Source: Gilvibacter sp.
GTDB taxonomy: Bacteria > Bacteroidota > Bacteroidia > Flavobacteriales > Flavobacteriaceae
Assembly: GCF_013214815.1 (NCBI RefSeq)
Contig: NZ_JABSPU010000004.1
Span: forward strand, 1-64,000
Direction of reading: 5' to 3'
DNA length: 64,000 nucleotides
The translations under genes and the position numbers were made by a program. Every line of letters starts with the position of its first letter. The stretch's first letter is position 1. Below, piece by piece: positions 26,571-37,212 of this stretch. The notes beneath the pieces are model-generated. The model saw nothing but the letters and a program-made list of their open reading frames with translations. It was not told the origin of the DNA and searched no databases.

Positions 26571-27785
26571 ATGCTAGAGCAAAAAGAAATAGCTTACGAG
26601 AATACCGTATTGGTCGGGATCGTGACTCAGGGTCAGGATGCTGATACCCTTGAAGATTATTTAGACGAGCTTCAATTTTTAGCCTATACGGCTGGAGGCG
26701 AAGTAAAGCGTCGTTTTACGCAACGTATGGAGCGCCCCAACCCAAAAACCTTTATTGGTACAGGAAAAATGGAGACGCTAATGGAATACGTCAAAGAGAA
26801 CGACATCAGCACTGTGATCTTTGATGATGAGTTGACACCAGCGCAGCAAAACAACATAGAAAAGCTGCTGCGTTGTAAGATCTTAGACCGAACCGGGTTG
26901 ATCCTCGACATCTTTGCCCAACGGGCCAAGACCAGTTATGCGCGAACCCAAGTGGAGTTAGCGCAGTATGAATACCTCTTACCTCGATTGACCGGGCTTT
27001 GGACGCACTTGGAGCGTCAGCGAGGAGGTATTGGGATGCGCGGACCTGGAGAAACGGAGATTGAAACGGACCGTCGAATCGTGCGGGATCGAATCGCCTT
27101 ACTCAAAAAGAAACTGCAAACCATAGACAAGCAAATGGCTGTGCAACGTGGGAATCGCGGGGCCTTGGTTCGTGTGGTTTTGGTGGGGTATACCAACGTT
27201 GGAAAGTCCACTTTGATGAACGTCATCTCTAAATCTAACGTCTTTGCAGAGAACAAACTTTTTGCTACTCTGGACACCACAGTGCGAAAGGTAGTGATTG
27301 GTAATTTGCCTTTTCTGCTGAGTGATACCGTAGGGTTTATCAGAAAGTTGCCTACTCAATTGGTGGAATCTTTTAAGAGTACTTTAGACGAAGTTCGCGA
27401 GGCGGATCTGCTCTTACATGTGGTAGATATTTCGCATCCGAATTTTGAAGAACATATCGAATCGGTTAATGCGATCTTGGATGAGATTCATTGCGCCGAC
27501 AAGCCAACACTAATGGTCTTTAATAAGATCGATGCTTATACCCACGAAATCATCGCCGATGATGATCTAACCACAGAACGCACCAACAAGCACAATACTT
27601 TGGCCGAATGGCAACGCACTTGGATGGCTCGAGCCAATGGTGATGCGATCTTCATTTCAGCTTTAAATAAGGAGAATCTGGAGGAATTTAGAAAGGTTGT
27701 TTATGAAAAGGTACGGGAGATTCACATCACGCGTTTTCCTTATAACCACTTTCTGTATCCTTCCTATGAAGAAAATCAAGAATAA
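26571..27785 (+). CDS. hflX: GTPase HflX (start proposed at internal ATG 26571)
   Basis: FIGTGKMETL, ARTQVELAQYEYLLPRLTGLWTHLERQRGGIGMRGPGETEIETDRR, GYTNVGKSTLMN, DTVGFIRKLPTQLVESFKSTLDEV. Confidence 0.96.
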   Translation: MLEQKEIAYENTVLVGIVTQGQDADTLEDYLDELQFLAYTAGGEVKRRFTQRMERPNPKTFIGTGKMETLMEYVKENDISTVIFDDELTPAQQNNIEKLLRCKILDRTGLILDIFAQRAKTSYARTQVELAQYEYLLPRLTGLWTHLERQRGGIGMRGPGETEIETDRRIVRDRIALLKKKLQTIDKQMAVQRGNRGALVRVVLVGYTNVGKSTLMNVISKSNVFAENKLFATLDTTVRKVVIGNLPFLLSDTVGFIRKLPTQLVESFKSTLDEVREADLLLHVVDISHPNFEEHIESVNAILDEIHCADKPTLMVFNKIDAYTHEIIADDDLTTERTNKHNTLAEWQRTWMARANGDAIFISALNKENLEEFRKVVYEKVREIHITRFPYNHFLYPSYEENQE

Positions 27786-27819
27786 AAAAAGCCGCTTGAA
27801 AAAAGCGGCTTTCTTTTTG
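27784..27819 (+). terminator. Intrinsic terminator after hflX
   Basis: aaaaaagccgctt-gaaa-aaagcggctttcttttt. Confidence 0.8.
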
Positions 27820-27836
27820 TTTTCAATAATGCGGAT

Positions 27837-28772
27837 TTAGAACTTGTAGTTCACACCAAAGAGCCAGTAGCTCTGTACATCATTGTCAATATTGTCAAAG
27901 GTTGGCATGACATCACCTTCCATTACATTAGCCAAAGCGTTTGCCAAGGCCTCTTGCTGGTTTCCTCTTAGACCCAATTCAAATCCAATCCCGATTCCTT
28001 TCCAAAGGGTGTATCCTAAAGAGTTGATCCACGTCCAGTTAGAAAGATCGCTAGACTCATAGCTTTGAAAGGCAGATAGGTTAGACTTCAAATTCAACTT
28101 TCCAAAAGAACGGGTGTAATCCACCAAGATCTTGGCACCAAATGAAGAGTTGTAAACCACGTCATCGTCTGCAAATACAAAGTTGTAGTTCAAAGGATGT
28201 ACAACAACTACCAAGTTTTCAATTGGTGTCCATGTTGCACCAATACCAAGATCTAAATAACCAGGATCGTTGAAGTTGTTCAAAATGGTAGAGCGGTATT
28301 CTGCCAATCCTGATACGGCTAAGTTCTTGGCAATGTTACGTCCGTAAAGTGAGGTGATGTTAAACACATCTGTAGCTTCCTGGAAACTGTCATCGTCTGT
28401 CGGGTCGTCTTGATCATCAAACTTTACCCATCTCAAGTTTACATTTAAGGCGTTGCGCCAAAAGAACTTTTCTTGCTTGAGGTTAGCAAAGGAGTTGAAA
28501 GTGATTCCAATATTACCTGAAGATACATTTGGAGTACCTTGAGCATACCAGTTACTAAATTCAGATAGACTGAAACCAACGGTTCCAAAAGCTCCGAATT
28601 TCCATCCTGGTAGTGCGTCTAATTTAGATTGCAAGCCATCAGCGCGTCCTTGAATGGCTGCAATAGAGTCTTTTTTGGCTGCGATAGCAGACTTGAGTTC
28701 TTCTTCTGTTTCTTGTCCCCAACTTAGCGCTGGTAAAACTAATAGGGCAAAAAGTAGTGCAATTCTTTTCAT
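27837..28772 (-). CDS. DUF3078 domain-containing outer-membrane-like protein
   Basis: Signal peptide; WKFGAFGTVGFSLSEFSNWYAQGTPNVSSGNIGITFNSFANLKQEKFFWRNALNVNLRW typical of DUF3078. Confidence 0.82.
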   Translation of the reverse strand: MKRIALLFALLVLPALSWGQETEEELKSAIAAKKDSIAAIQGRADGLQSKLDALPGWKFGAFGTVGFSLSEFSNWYAQGTPNVSSGNIGITFNSFANLKQEKFFWRNALNVNLRWVKFDDQDDPTDDDSFQEATDVFNITSLYGRNIAKNLAVSGLAEYRSTILNNFNDPGYLDLGIGATWTPIENLVVVVHPLNYNFVFADDDVVYNSSFGAKILVDYTRSFGKLNLKSNLSAFQSYESSDLSNWTWINSLGYTLWKGIGIGFELGLRGNQQEALANALANVMEGDVMPTFDNIDNDVQSYWLFGVNYKF

Positions 28773-28915
28773 TGCTCGTCTGTTTTAAAATTTGTGTAGG
28801 GTGCTAGTCCCCAACGGATTAGTTACTACACAAAGATACGGTAAATAATTACTGTGGAAATTACCGACGCTGAAAGTTAAGAAATTTGGATGAAAGGACG
28901 TAATTGTTCGACGTC

Positions 28916-29422
28916 TTACCTGCGCTTATATACGGGAACAGAAGAACAGGCCTCTCCAAAGAGTACACTCTTGGCTATTCCTTGCAAACGATTGCTCAGT
29001 GTAATTAAGGCTTGTTCGGGAATATCTCGATCTCCGCAGCCTTTTATGATTACCGGTCTGTCTTGATACTCACTGAGGTCAAGACCTTCCATATAGCGCT
29101 GTGCATAAGCGGTCATGGCCGTGGCTTTATCACCTAACACGATTAATTCGGCCAGTGGGTTAACGGCAGCGGCAACAAGCATAAAGGCCCAGCCGGGAAG
29201 TATGGCGTCTGTGCTGCAATGCAAAGCAACTACTTTGTCCGCGTAAGCGGAAAGATCAGCTGCTTCCAAAGCCGTTCTAAGTTCTTTTTCTTTAAGAATG
29301 AACCCGCCTGTAAGCCATTGAGAAATGTCCAGCTCTGCCACCTCGATCTCAGGAAAAAGTTCTTCCAGATCTAGGTTGACCAATGGACTTTTCGCTACGC
29401 GATTTACAATCGGATCTTCCAT
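28916..29422 (-). CDS. DUF2480 family protein
   Basis: MEDPIVNRVAKSPLVNLDLEELFPEIEVAELDISQWLTGGFILKEKELR..; characteristic small Bacteroidota protein at the end of SUF loci. Confidence 0.82.
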   Translation of the reverse strand: MEDPIVNRVAKSPLVNLDLEELFPEIEVAELDISQWLTGGFILKEKELRTALEAADLSAYADKVVALHCSTDAILPGWAFMLVAAAVNPLAELIVLGDKATAMTAYAQRYMEGLDLSEYQDRPVIIKGCGDRDIPEQALITLSNRLQGIAKSVLFGEACSSVPVYKRR

Positions 29423-29425
29423 ACT

Positions 29426-30850
29426 TTAGGCTTTGTTTTGGGCGTAGGTTCTCAGACCGATCGCCGTCTCCTTTTCAGATTCAATATGAGTTAATACGAT
29501 ATCATCAGACACGACCACTGGTTTTTGCTTAGCTCCGGTGTGTAACTGTTGATAGGTCTCAATGTCCACCTGCTGGCGTTGCGCCAATTGGTCGCTAAGG
29601 TCTAATGCAGCCATGCCGTCTTTCCAGTTTTCTTGGATAGTTCCGGTGAACACTTTGGATTTGGAACCGCTTCCGTAAGCGATAAATCCAAGCGCTTTGC
29701 CGCTCAAGTCCGTTAGATCATTCTCTGCATGCATCAGCAAGCTCACTAAGGCCATAAAAATGGAGGCGGTGTACATATTGCCAATTACAGAAGATGCGCG
29801 TTCAGTAACCTCACTGTGATCTGCCACGAACTTGGAGTACAAACTTGATTTTGCCACAGCGCGTTTCCAGCCTTTAGGGTCTTCTTCTGGAGATCCCACC
29901 TCTGCGATCAAAGCGTCATAAGTTGGAGTTCCTGAGATCCACTCCAGCCAATTACGCAAAATGATTCTGCGCCCGTGATAGGCATAGGGTAGGTGAAACA
30001 CCAAGTAGTCCCAATTCATAAAATCAGCACTACTTTCTTGTTCTTTATAATGGGCCAATGCTTCTGTGATCCTGTCGGAATAGCAAGCGTTGGAGTATTG
30101 TCCGTCAAAAACAGGCTCTTCCCGATAGACGTTGACAATTCTATGTGGGTCTGACCACAAGGATCCTGTTTGTTCTGTTTTTGGTAGTGAGATATCAGCC
30201 GAGTCGGTTAACTCTTTCAAAAGGTCTTCCTTGACAAAACTGCGGCGTGGTTTAAAGAAATCACCCACACTCTGCATTCCAATTCCCCAAGTGTCGTCAA
30301 TACTCACAATTCTAGGGTTAGCCGTGATTAAGGTAGCTACGGCACCAGCACCTTGGGTGTACTCTCCGGTGGAGTGTAGTTCGTATTTAGACAAGTCAGA
30401 GGCAATCACGATCGCCTTTCTGTTCTGCCCACCTTTAACCCAATCCAAGCAGTTTTGCAATGCATCTACAGCACCCACGCAGGCAAAGGTCAAATCAACA
30501 ACATCACAGTTCTTAAAGCAACGATTGCCATATTGCGGAGCCAAGCGCTGTTCAACATATTCTGTAGCGTAAGTTGCAGTGGGTTTGGAACCGTCTACAG
30601 CACTTTCTGTCCCCACATAAATACGTCCGATCTCGCGAGGATCAAAGGCGTTGTTGTTTATGAGCTTCCAGAGTGCATTGGCAGCAAAACTCGCTGCGTC
30701 TTCGTCTGTGTCAGGCAAGGCCATTTGCTCCAGACCCAGTCCTTTTCTCAGTTTCTCATAAGGGATTTCTCGTGCTTCAGCCAGATCTGCAATATCCAAA
30801 TACAGTTTGGGGATATAAACAGCCAGGGCATCGATTCCGTATGTCGTCAT
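29426..30850 (-). CDS. Hydroxymethylglutaryl-CoA synthase family protein (start proposed at 30850)
   Basis: MTTYGIDALAVYIPKLYLDIADLAEAREIPYEKLRKGLGLEQMALPDTDEDAASFA; Cys motif DLTFACVGAVDALQNCLDWV; C-terminal GSGSKSKVF. Confidence 0.88.
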   Translation of the reverse strand: MTTYGIDALAVYIPKLYLDIADLAEAREIPYEKLRKGLGLEQMALPDTDEDAASFAANALWKLINNNAFDPREIGRIYVGTESAVDGSKPTATYATEYVEQRLAPQYGNRCFKNCDVVDLTFACVGAVDALQNCLDWVKGGQNRKAIVIASDLSKYELHSTGEYTQGAGAVATLITANPRIVSIDDTWGIGMQSVGDFFKPRRSFVKEDLLKELTDSADISLPKTEQTGSLWSDPHRIVNVYREEPVFDGQYSNACYSDRITEALAHYKEQESSADFMNWDYLVFHLPYAYHGRRIILRNWLEWISGTPTYDALIAEVGSPEEDPKGWKRAVAKSSLYSKFVADHSEVTERASSVIGNMYTASIFMALVSLLMHAENDLTDLSGKALGFIAYGSGSKSKVFTGTIQENWKDGMAALDLSDQLAQRQQVDIETYQQLHTGAKQKPVVVSDDIVLTHIESEKETAIGLRTYAQNKA

Positions 30851-30861
30851 GCCTGTAATTT

Positions 30862-31188
30862 TTACAACATACCCAGTTCTAGTTTGGCTTCTTCGCTCAT
30901 CAGGTCTTGACTCCAAGGCGGATCAAAGGTGATCTCCACTTCAGCGTCTTTTACCGCTTTGATGGATTTAACCTTGTCTTCAACTTCCTTGGGAAGCGTT
31001 TCAGCTACCGGGCAGTTTGGTGTGGTTAGTGTCATTAGTATTTTTACGTCCATGTCTTCATTGACCAAGACGTCGTAAATAAGTCCTAATTCATAAATAT
31101 CAACTGGAATTTCCGGATCAAAAATGGTCTTTAAGACCTTTACGATCTTTTCTCCAAGTTCGGCGGTGTCTACAGTTTGCTCGCTCAT
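30862..31188 (-). CDS. SUF-associated DUF59 / MIP18-type Fe-S assembly protein (SufT-like)
   Basis: IVKVLKTIFDPEIPVDIYELGLIYDV...MTLTTPNCPVAETLPKEVEDKV...VEITFDPPWSQDLMSEEAKLELGM. Confidence 0.92.
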   Translation of the reverse strand: MSEQTVDTAELGEKIVKVLKTIFDPEIPVDIYELGLIYDVLVNEDMDVKILMTLTTPNCPVAETLPKEVEDKVKSIKAVKDAEVEITFDPPWSQDLMSEEAKLELGML

Positions 31189-31190
31189 AT

Positions 31191-31616
31191 TTATGCCTTT
31201 AATTGAGATTGATACGCCACAGCGTATAATTTGATTTGTTTAATCATTGAAACCAAGCCGTTGGCTCGGGTTGGAGACAAATGCTCCTTGAGTCCGATCT
31301 CATCCACAAAGGCAAGATCGGCATTGACAATTGCTTCTGGAGATTGTCCAGAGAACACACGGATCAGCAAAGCCACTATACCTTTGGTAATGATGGCATC
31401 ACTATCTGCAGTAAGCATAACCTGTCCGTCTTGAAGTTCAGCATGCAACCAAACTTTAGACTGACAGCCTTTAATGATGAATTCATCAGTTTTGTACTGC
31501 GGATCGATCAGAGGCAATGATTTCCCCAAAGCGATCATGTGCTCGTAGCGTTGCATCCAATCTTCAAAGAATGCAAACTCGTCAATTATTTCTTCTTGAA
31601 TTTCCGCTATGGTCAT
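31191..31616 (-). CDS. sufE: SufE family cysteine desulfurase activator
   Basis: IIDEFAFFEDWMQRYEHMIALGKSLP...IKGCQSKVWLHAELQDGQVMLTADSDAIITKGIVALLIRVFSGQSP. Confidence 0.94.
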   Translation of the reverse strand: MTIAEIQEEIIDEFAFFEDWMQRYEHMIALGKSLPLIDPQYKTDEFIIKGCQSKVWLHAELQDGQVMLTADSDAIITKGIVALLIRVFSGQSPEAIVNADLAFVDEIGLKEHLSPTRANGLVSMIKQIKLYAVAYQSQLKA

Positions 31617-32044
31617 TCTGCTATTTTTTCCAATTGCATTAAAACGGTATCTCCGTTCATCAAATTCAATTTACCGTCGTCAGCAGCTACAACACCATTG
31701 ACTGCTGTAAGTCCTTGAATGAGCTGCTTTTCAAGATCCATTCGTCCTTCACAGAACATCTTGGTAGACCCTAAGGCTTCAATGGATATACTGGCTTCAT
31801 TCTGGGTAAAGTTTCCAAACAACTTATTGCATCCAGAGGATCCATTTACACTGTTGGTATTGGGGTCAAAAATGAGCTCCATACCTTGATCAGCAAAGGC
31901 CTCTCCATTCATAGTAACTACTTTGTAATTACCGTTGAGGTTCATATCTGCCTGAGATTTACCGCTAGCTGCGCTTTGTTTACTGCCGTTACAACTCAAC
32001 ATTAAGCTGAGTACTAATAATATCGCGATTCGCATAGACTTCAA
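31613..32044 (-). CDS. META domain-containing lipoprotein
   Basis: Lipobox LMLSC; NLNGNYKVVTMNGEAFADQGMELIFDPNTNSVNGSSGCNKLFGNFTQNEASISIEALGSTKMFC. Confidence 0.85.
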   Translation of the reverse strand: MKSMRIAILLVLSLMLSCNGSKQSAASGKSQADMNLNGNYKVVTMNGEAFADQGMELIFDPNTNSVNGSSGCNKLFGNFTQNEASISIEALGSTKMFCEGRMDLEKQLIQGLTAVNGVVAADDGKLNLMNGDTVLMQLEKIAE

Positions 32045-32052
32045 ATTTAGGT

Positions 32053-33288
32053 TTAACTAAGCATTTGCTGTGCGCGTTTTACTCCAGCTACCAATCGATC
32101 AATTTCCTCGGTAGTGTTGTAAAATGAGAAGGACGCACGTACGGTCCCAGGGATCTTATAAAAGTCCATAATGGGCTGCGCACAGTGGTGTCCAGTTCGC
32201 ACTGCTATACCTAATTTGTCAAGAATGGTGCCAACATCATACGGATGCACGCCCTCTAAATTAAAAGAAATAACCGAGGTCTTAGCTTTTGTTGTTCCAT
32301 AAATGCGTAATCCTGGAACAGTCAAAAGCTGCTGAGTTCCGTATTCTAGTAGCTCATTCTCGTAATCTGCAATAGCTTGCAAGCCTATGGAATTTAGGTA
32401 GTCAATTGCAATTCCAAAGGCAATTCCGCCAGACACATTAGGTGTTCCGGCTTCAAATTTGTGTGGCAATTCTGCGTAGGTAGTCTTTTCAAAAGTCACC
32501 TCTTTAATCATCTCACCGCCCCCTTGATATGGAGGGAGTCTATTGAGCCAAGATTCCTTGCCGTATAAAAAACCAATTCCTGTAGGGCCGCACATTTTAT
32601 GGGCAGAACTCACATAGAAATCAGCGTCTAATTCTTGAACATCTACAGTTTGGTGCGCGCAAGATTGCGCTCCGTCGATCAAAACTGCAGCTCCGTGCTC
32701 ATGGGCTAGGGCAATGATCTCCTTCACAGGATTGATCGTTCCTAAAGCATTGGAGATATGATTGACAAAGACCAGTTTGGTATTGTTGTTCAAAAGCGCC
32801 TGATAGTCTTCCATGATCAAGGTTCCGTCCTCGTTCATAGGAATTACCTTCAAGCTCGCTCCAGTACGCTCACAAAGCATTTGCCAGGGCACAATATTGG
32901 AATGGTGTTCCATAGCAGAGACCAAGATCTCATCACCGCTTTGAAGCAAATGACTGAAGCCGTTGGCCACAATATTGATACTGTGAGTGGTTCCCGAAGT
33001 GAAGATCACTTCGTGTTGTTTTTCTGCCCCGATGAATTTCTGAATCTTTTTGCGCGCAGCCTCATAAGCATCTGTAGCCTCTTGAGATAAAGCGTGTACC
33101 CCGCGATGGATGTTCGCGTTGTAGTTGCTGTAGTAGTCTACAATACTGTCAATGACCACTTGAGGTTTTTGAGACGTGGCTGCGTTGTCAAAATACACCA
33201 AAGGATAACCGTTTACCTCGCGCTTAAGAATAGGGAACTCTTTGCGGATAGTGGCAACATCAAAGGGTATTTTGGCTGTTTGATTCAT
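32053..33288 (-). CDS. sufS: Cysteine desulfurase SufS
   Basis: DNAATSQKPQVVIDSIVDYYSNYNANIHRGVHALSQEAT, PLP Lys SSAHKMCGPTGIGFLYGK, active-site RTGHHCAQPIMDFY. Confidence 0.97.
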   Translation of the reverse strand: MNQTAKIPFDVATIRKEFPILKREVNGYPLVYFDNAATSQKPQVVIDSIVDYYSNYNANIHRGVHALSQEATDAYEAARKKIQKFIGAEKQHEVIFTSGTTHSINIVANGFSHLLQSGDEILVSAMEHHSNIVPWQMLCERTGASLKVIPMNEDGTLIMEDYQALLNNNTKLVFVNHISNALGTINPVKEIIALAHEHGAAVLIDGAQSCAHQTVDVQELDADFYVSSAHKMCGPTGIGFLYGKESWLNRLPPYQGGGEMIKEVTFEKTTYAELPHKFEAGTPNVSGGIAFGIAIDYLNSIGLQAIADYENELLEYGTQQLLTVPGLRIYGTTKAKTSVISFNLEGVHPYDVGTILDKLGIAVRTGHHCAQPIMDFYKIPGTVRASFSFYNTTEEIDRLVAGVKRAQQMLS

Positions 33289-33307
33289 CTAAATTTAGGG
33301 CTATATA

Positions 33308-34621
33308 TTACAGATCAAAACCGAGTTGAACGCCAATTTTTTCAGCGATCAATCCGTTGATTCTATTTTTCAGTTCTGGGATCTTTACACTTTCCAATAC
33401 GTTGTTAGCAAAGGCATACATCAAAAGGGCGTTAGCCTCTTTCTTTCCGATTCCGCGTGAACGCAGATAGAATAGTGCGTCTTCATCTAACTGTCCAATA
33501 GTACAACCGTGAGAACACTTTACATCATCTGCGAAGATCTCTAGTTGTGGTTTGGCGTTGATGGTTGCCTTGTCACTGATCAAGATATTGTTGTTCTGTT
33601 GGAAGGCGTCGATCTTCTGCGCGATCTTATCCACCATCACTTTACCGTTGAATACCCCAACAGCAGAATCGTCATAGATTCCTTTGTAGTCTTGGTGACT
33701 CTCACAGTTTGGTGATTGGTGATGTACCAAAGTAGAGTGGTCCACGTGTTGCTTCTTCTCAATAATGGTCACCCCTTTCAAAGTAGAATCGCAGTGCTGT
33801 CCTTGCTGGTAGAAGTTCAAGTTGTTTCTGATCAGTTTTCCACCAAAAGAGAAGGTGTGTACACGGCAATTGCTATCACGTTCTTGCTTAATATAAGTAC
33901 TGTCAATTAGAGAAGCAGTCTCTGCATCGTTCTGTACTTTGTAATAATCAATATATGCGCGCTTCTCAGCAAATATCTCGGTAACCGAATTGGTCAAGAT
34001 CGGATGCTCTGCCAAACTTTGATGGCGCTCAATGATCTGCACGTGGGCATTCTCACCAACAACTACCAAGTTGCGCGGCTGGATCATCAATGCAGCTTCA
34101 CTACCTGTAGCAAAGTTGATGATCTCAATAGGTTTTTCTACTTCCTTGTGCGCCGGAATAAAGATGTAAGCACCTTCTTTGGCAAAGGCCGTATTGAGTG
34201 AGGTGATGCTGTCCGTCTCCGCAGCTTTATTGAAATAAGCTTCAATTACCGGGCGGTATTTGTCTTTGCTCAATGCAGAAGACAGTAAACATACATCAAT
34301 TCCCTCATGCGTCGTCTCAGACAAGAAAGAAGAGTAAACACCATCTACAAAAACTATTTTGTAGGTGTCTACATCGTGCAAAAAGTATTGCTTTACATTC
34401 TTGTATTCTAAGGCGTCTGATTTCTTTGGAAAAACGGTGTAATCCGCTTTGAGCATTTTGTCAAGCGGGGTGTATTTCCAAGCTTCGTGTTTACGGGTTG
34501 GGAAGCCGGTATTCTCAAAGTTCTTAATGGCAGCAGAGCGGATATCGTGAATCAAGTGTTCTTGATCCAACGAATCCTCGTAGGCCATATAAGAAGAGAT
34601 CAATTTATCTTTTAAACTCAT
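33308..34621 (-). CDS. sufD: Fe-S cluster assembly protein SufD
   Basis: SufBD beta-helix core; QPRNLVVVGENAHVQIIERHQSL; DDVKCSHGCTIGQLDEDALFYLRSRGIGKKEANALLMYAFANNVLE. Confidence 0.96.
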   Translation of the reverse strand: MSLKDKLISSYMAYEDSLDQEHLIHDIRSAAIKNFENTGFPTRKHEAWKYTPLDKMLKADYTVFPKKSDALEYKNVKQYFLHDVDTYKIVFVDGVYSSFLSETTHEGIDVCLLSSALSKDKYRPVIEAYFNKAAETDSITSLNTAFAKEGAYIFIPAHKEVEKPIEIINFATGSEAALMIQPRNLVVVGENAHVQIIERHQSLAEHPILTNSVTEIFAEKRAYIDYYKVQNDAETASLIDSTYIKQERDSNCRVHTFSFGGKLIRNNLNFYQQGQHCDSTLKGVTIIEKKQHVDHSTLVHHQSPNCESHQDYKGIYDDSAVGVFNGKVMVDKIAQKIDAFQQNNNILISDKATINAKPQLEIFADDVKCSHGCTIGQLDEDALFYLRSRGIGKKEANALLMYAFANNVLESVKIPELKNRINGLIAEKIGVQLGFDL

Positions 34622-34623
34622 CT

Positions 34624-35379
34624 TTAAGCCGTTTTAACTTCTTCTTTGATCCAGTCGTATCCTTTCTCTTCTAGCTTAAGCGCTAAGTCCTTGTCTCCAG
34701 TCTTTACGATCTTCCCATCCATAAGTACGTGTACTTTATCTGGAACGATGTAGTCCAAAAGACGCTGGTAGTGCGTAATTACCAATACGGCATTGTTTTC
34801 GCTGCGGAGTTTATTCACCCCGTTTGCAACAATACGCAAGGCGTCAATGTCCAAACCAGAGTCCGTCTCATCCAAAATGGCCAACTTAGGCTCGAGCATA
34901 GCCATTTGGAAGATCTCGTTGCGCTTTTTCTCACCTCCGGAGAATCCTTCATTCAAGGAACGGGATAAGAACTTGCGATCAATTTCTAACAAGGCCGCTT
35001 TTTCGCGGATCTTCTTCAACATCTCGGCAGCAGGCATTTCTTCCATGCCTTGAGCTTTGCGTGTTTCATTGATGGCGGTCTTCACAAAGTTGGTTACCGA
35101 TACTCCCGGGATCTCTACCGGATACTGGAAAGAAAGGAACACTCCGTGATGAGCGCGCTCTTCCGGATCCAACTCTGAAATATCTTCTCCTTCTAACAGT
35201 AAGTTGCCTTCTGTCATTTCATAGTCCTCGTTTCCTGCGATCACAGAGGCCAAGGTACTTTTACCAGAACCGTTTGGACCCATGATAGCGTGTACCTCTC
35301 CGGCACCGATTTGCAGGTCAATTCCTTTTAGAATGTCTTTGTCTTCTACACTTGCGTGCAAATTTTCTATCTGTAACAT
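34624..35379 (-). CDS. sufC: Fe-S cluster assembly ATPase SufC
   Basis: [84 protein letters not shown]. Confidence 0.97.
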   Translation of the reverse strand: MLQIENLHASVEDKDILKGIDLQIGAGEVHAIMGPNGSGKSTLASVIAGNEDYEMTEGNLLLEGEDISELDPEERAHHGVFLSFQYPVEIPGVSVTNFVKTAINETRKAQGMEEMPAAEMLKKIREKAALLEIDRKFLSRSLNEGFSGGEKKRNEIFQMAMLEPKLAILDETDSGLDIDALRIVANGVNKLRSENNAVLVITHYQRLLDYIVPDKVHVLMDGKIVKTGDKDLALKLEEKGYDWIKEEVKTA

Positions 35380-35380
35380 C

Positions 35381-35743
35381 TTACTGATTTGTTTCTTCAA
35401 TTTCTATATCCGGTCCGACAGCCGTCGGGCTTACTTCTACAATTCTCTTGATAGTCAGGATGGAATCCCAACCTTCTGCATTGGCAGGTTTTGCCTCTAC
35501 CACAGCCTCCAGGGTTACCGGAACCATGTCAAAAGGCGTCTTTTGCCAATTCGCAGCCTTAGTGGCGAGTTCTTGAGTCATTGCATCGTTTTTGACCGTA
35601 TACATGACTTCATTTACTTCCAATACTGCATTGTCTTCAAAAAGCAAAAAGTTGCCTTTGTATTTTTTAGTGTCTGCAGATTGCTCTTCTGCACAGCTTG
35701 CCATTAGGGCAAATATGAAAAATAGAGTCGCTAGTTTTCTCAT
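35381..35743 (-). CDS. Putative lipoprotein embedded between sufB and sufC
   Basis: [55 protein letters not shown]...; lipobox LMASC, small beta-rich domain. Confidence 0.75.
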   Translation of the reverse strand: MRKLATLFFIFALMASCAEEQSADTKKYKGNFLLFEDNAVLEVNEVMYTVKNDAMTQELATKAANWQKTPFDMVPVTLEAVVEAKPANAEGWDSILTIKRIVEVSPTAVGPDIEIEETNQ

Positions 35744-35745
35744 GC

Positions 35746-37194
35746 TTATCCTACTGAGCCTTCTAGGCTGATTTCTAATAGTTTCTGAGCTTCCACAGCA
35801 AATTCCATCGGGAGTTTATTCAAAACTTCCTTGCTGAATCCATTCACGATAAGCGCGATCGCCTTTTCGGTATCAATACCGCGTTGGTTGCAGTAAAAGA
35901 TCTGGTCTTCCCCAATCTTACTCGTTGTCGCTTCGTGTTCTATGGTTGCTGATTTATTCTTTGCCTCAATGTATGGGAAGGTATGTGCTCCACACTCATT
36001 ACCCATCAAAAGCGAATCACACTGCGAGAAGTTACGCGCATTCTCCGCTCTGGAATTGATCTGCACCAATCCACGATACGAGTTCTGCGATTTCCCGGCA
36101 GAGATTCCTTTGGAGATGATCGTACTGCGGGTGTTCTTCCCGAGGTGGATCATTTTAGTTCCTGTATCTGCCTGCTGGTAATTGTTGGTCACGGCGATGG
36201 AGTAGAATTCTCCGATCGAGTTGTTCCCTTTAAGCACACAACTTGGGTATTTCCAGGTTACTGCGGATCCTGTTTCTACTTGCGTCCAGCTGATCTTGGC
36301 ATTGGTCTCACAAAGTCCGCGCTTGGTCACAAAGTTGAAAACCCCACCTTTTCCGTCTTTTCCTCCAGGATACCAGTTTTGCACGGTGCTGTACTTAATT
36401 TCGGCATCGTCCAAGGCAATGAGTTCTACCACTGCGGCGTGCAATTGGTTCTCATCACGCGATGGTGCGGTACATCCTTCCAAGTAACTTACGTAAGAAC
36501 CTTCATCAGCAATTACCAAAGTTCTTTCAAACTGTCCGGTTCCGGCCTGATTGATTCTAAAATAAGTGGAAAGCTCCATGGGGCATCTAACACCCTTTGG
36601 GATATAACAGAAGGATCCGTCACTAAATACTGCCGAATTCAAAGCAGCGTAGAAGTTGTCTCGCTGTGGAACCACAGATCCGATATACTTCTTGACTAGT
36701 TCCGGATGCTCTTGGATGGCTTCTGAGATGGAACAGAAAATAATTCCCTTCTCTGCCAAAGTCTCTTTGAAAGTTGTGGCTACAGAAACAGAGTCCATTA
36801 CGATGTCTACGGCAACTCCGGCAAGCTTCTTTTGCTCTTCCAAGGAGATTCCGAGTTTGTTGAAAGTCTCCAACAATTCAGGATCTACTTCATCCAAGCT
36901 CTCGTATTTGGCCTTCTTTGCAGGGGCCGAATAATAAGAAATGGCTTGAAAATCGGGTTTGTCGTAGTTCACATTGGCCCAGTCTGGCTCTTCCATTTCT
37001 TGCCAATAACGAAAAGCCTCTAGACGCCATTCGGTCATCCACTCGGGCTCTTCCTTCTTTTTAGAAATGGCGCGAACAATATCTTCGTTCAATCCCACAG
37101 GAAAGGTATCGGACTCAATATCGGTATAGAATCCGTACTCGTACTCTTTAGTCTCGAGTTCCTTTTTTAAATCGTCTTCAGTAAACTTATTCAT
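35746..37194 (-). CDS. sufB: Fe-S cluster assembly protein SufB
   Basis: [90 protein letters not shown]. Confidence 0.97.
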   Translation of the reverse strand: MNKFTEDDLKKELETKEYEYGFYTDIESDTFPVGLNEDIVRAISKKKEEPEWMTEWRLEAFRYWQEMEEPDWANVNYDKPDFQAISYYSAPAKKAKYESLDEVDPELLETFNKLGISLEEQKKLAGVAVDIVMDSVSVATTFKETLAEKGIIFCSISEAIQEHPELVKKYIGSVVPQRDNFYAALNSAVFSDGSFCYIPKGVRCPMELSTYFRINQAGTGQFERTLVIADEGSYVSYLEGCTAPSRDENQLHAAVVELIALDDAEIKYSTVQNWYPGGKDGKGGVFNFVTKRGLCETNAKISWTQVETGSAVTWKYPSCVLKGNNSIGEFYSIAVTNNYQQADTGTKMIHLGKNTRSTIISKGISAGKSQNSYRGLVQINSRAENARNFSQCDSLLMGNECGAHTFPYIEAKNKSATIEHEATTSKIGEDQIFYCNQRGIDTEKAIALIVNGFSKEVLNKLPMEFAVEAQKLLEISLEGSVG

Positions 37195-37212
37195 GGATTG
37201 ATTGCTTAAAAA

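Noticed and set aside
35983-36699. 238-aa + strand ORF opposite sufB
   Set aside because: sufB on the minus strand is unambiguous; the antisense translation has no recognisable motifs.
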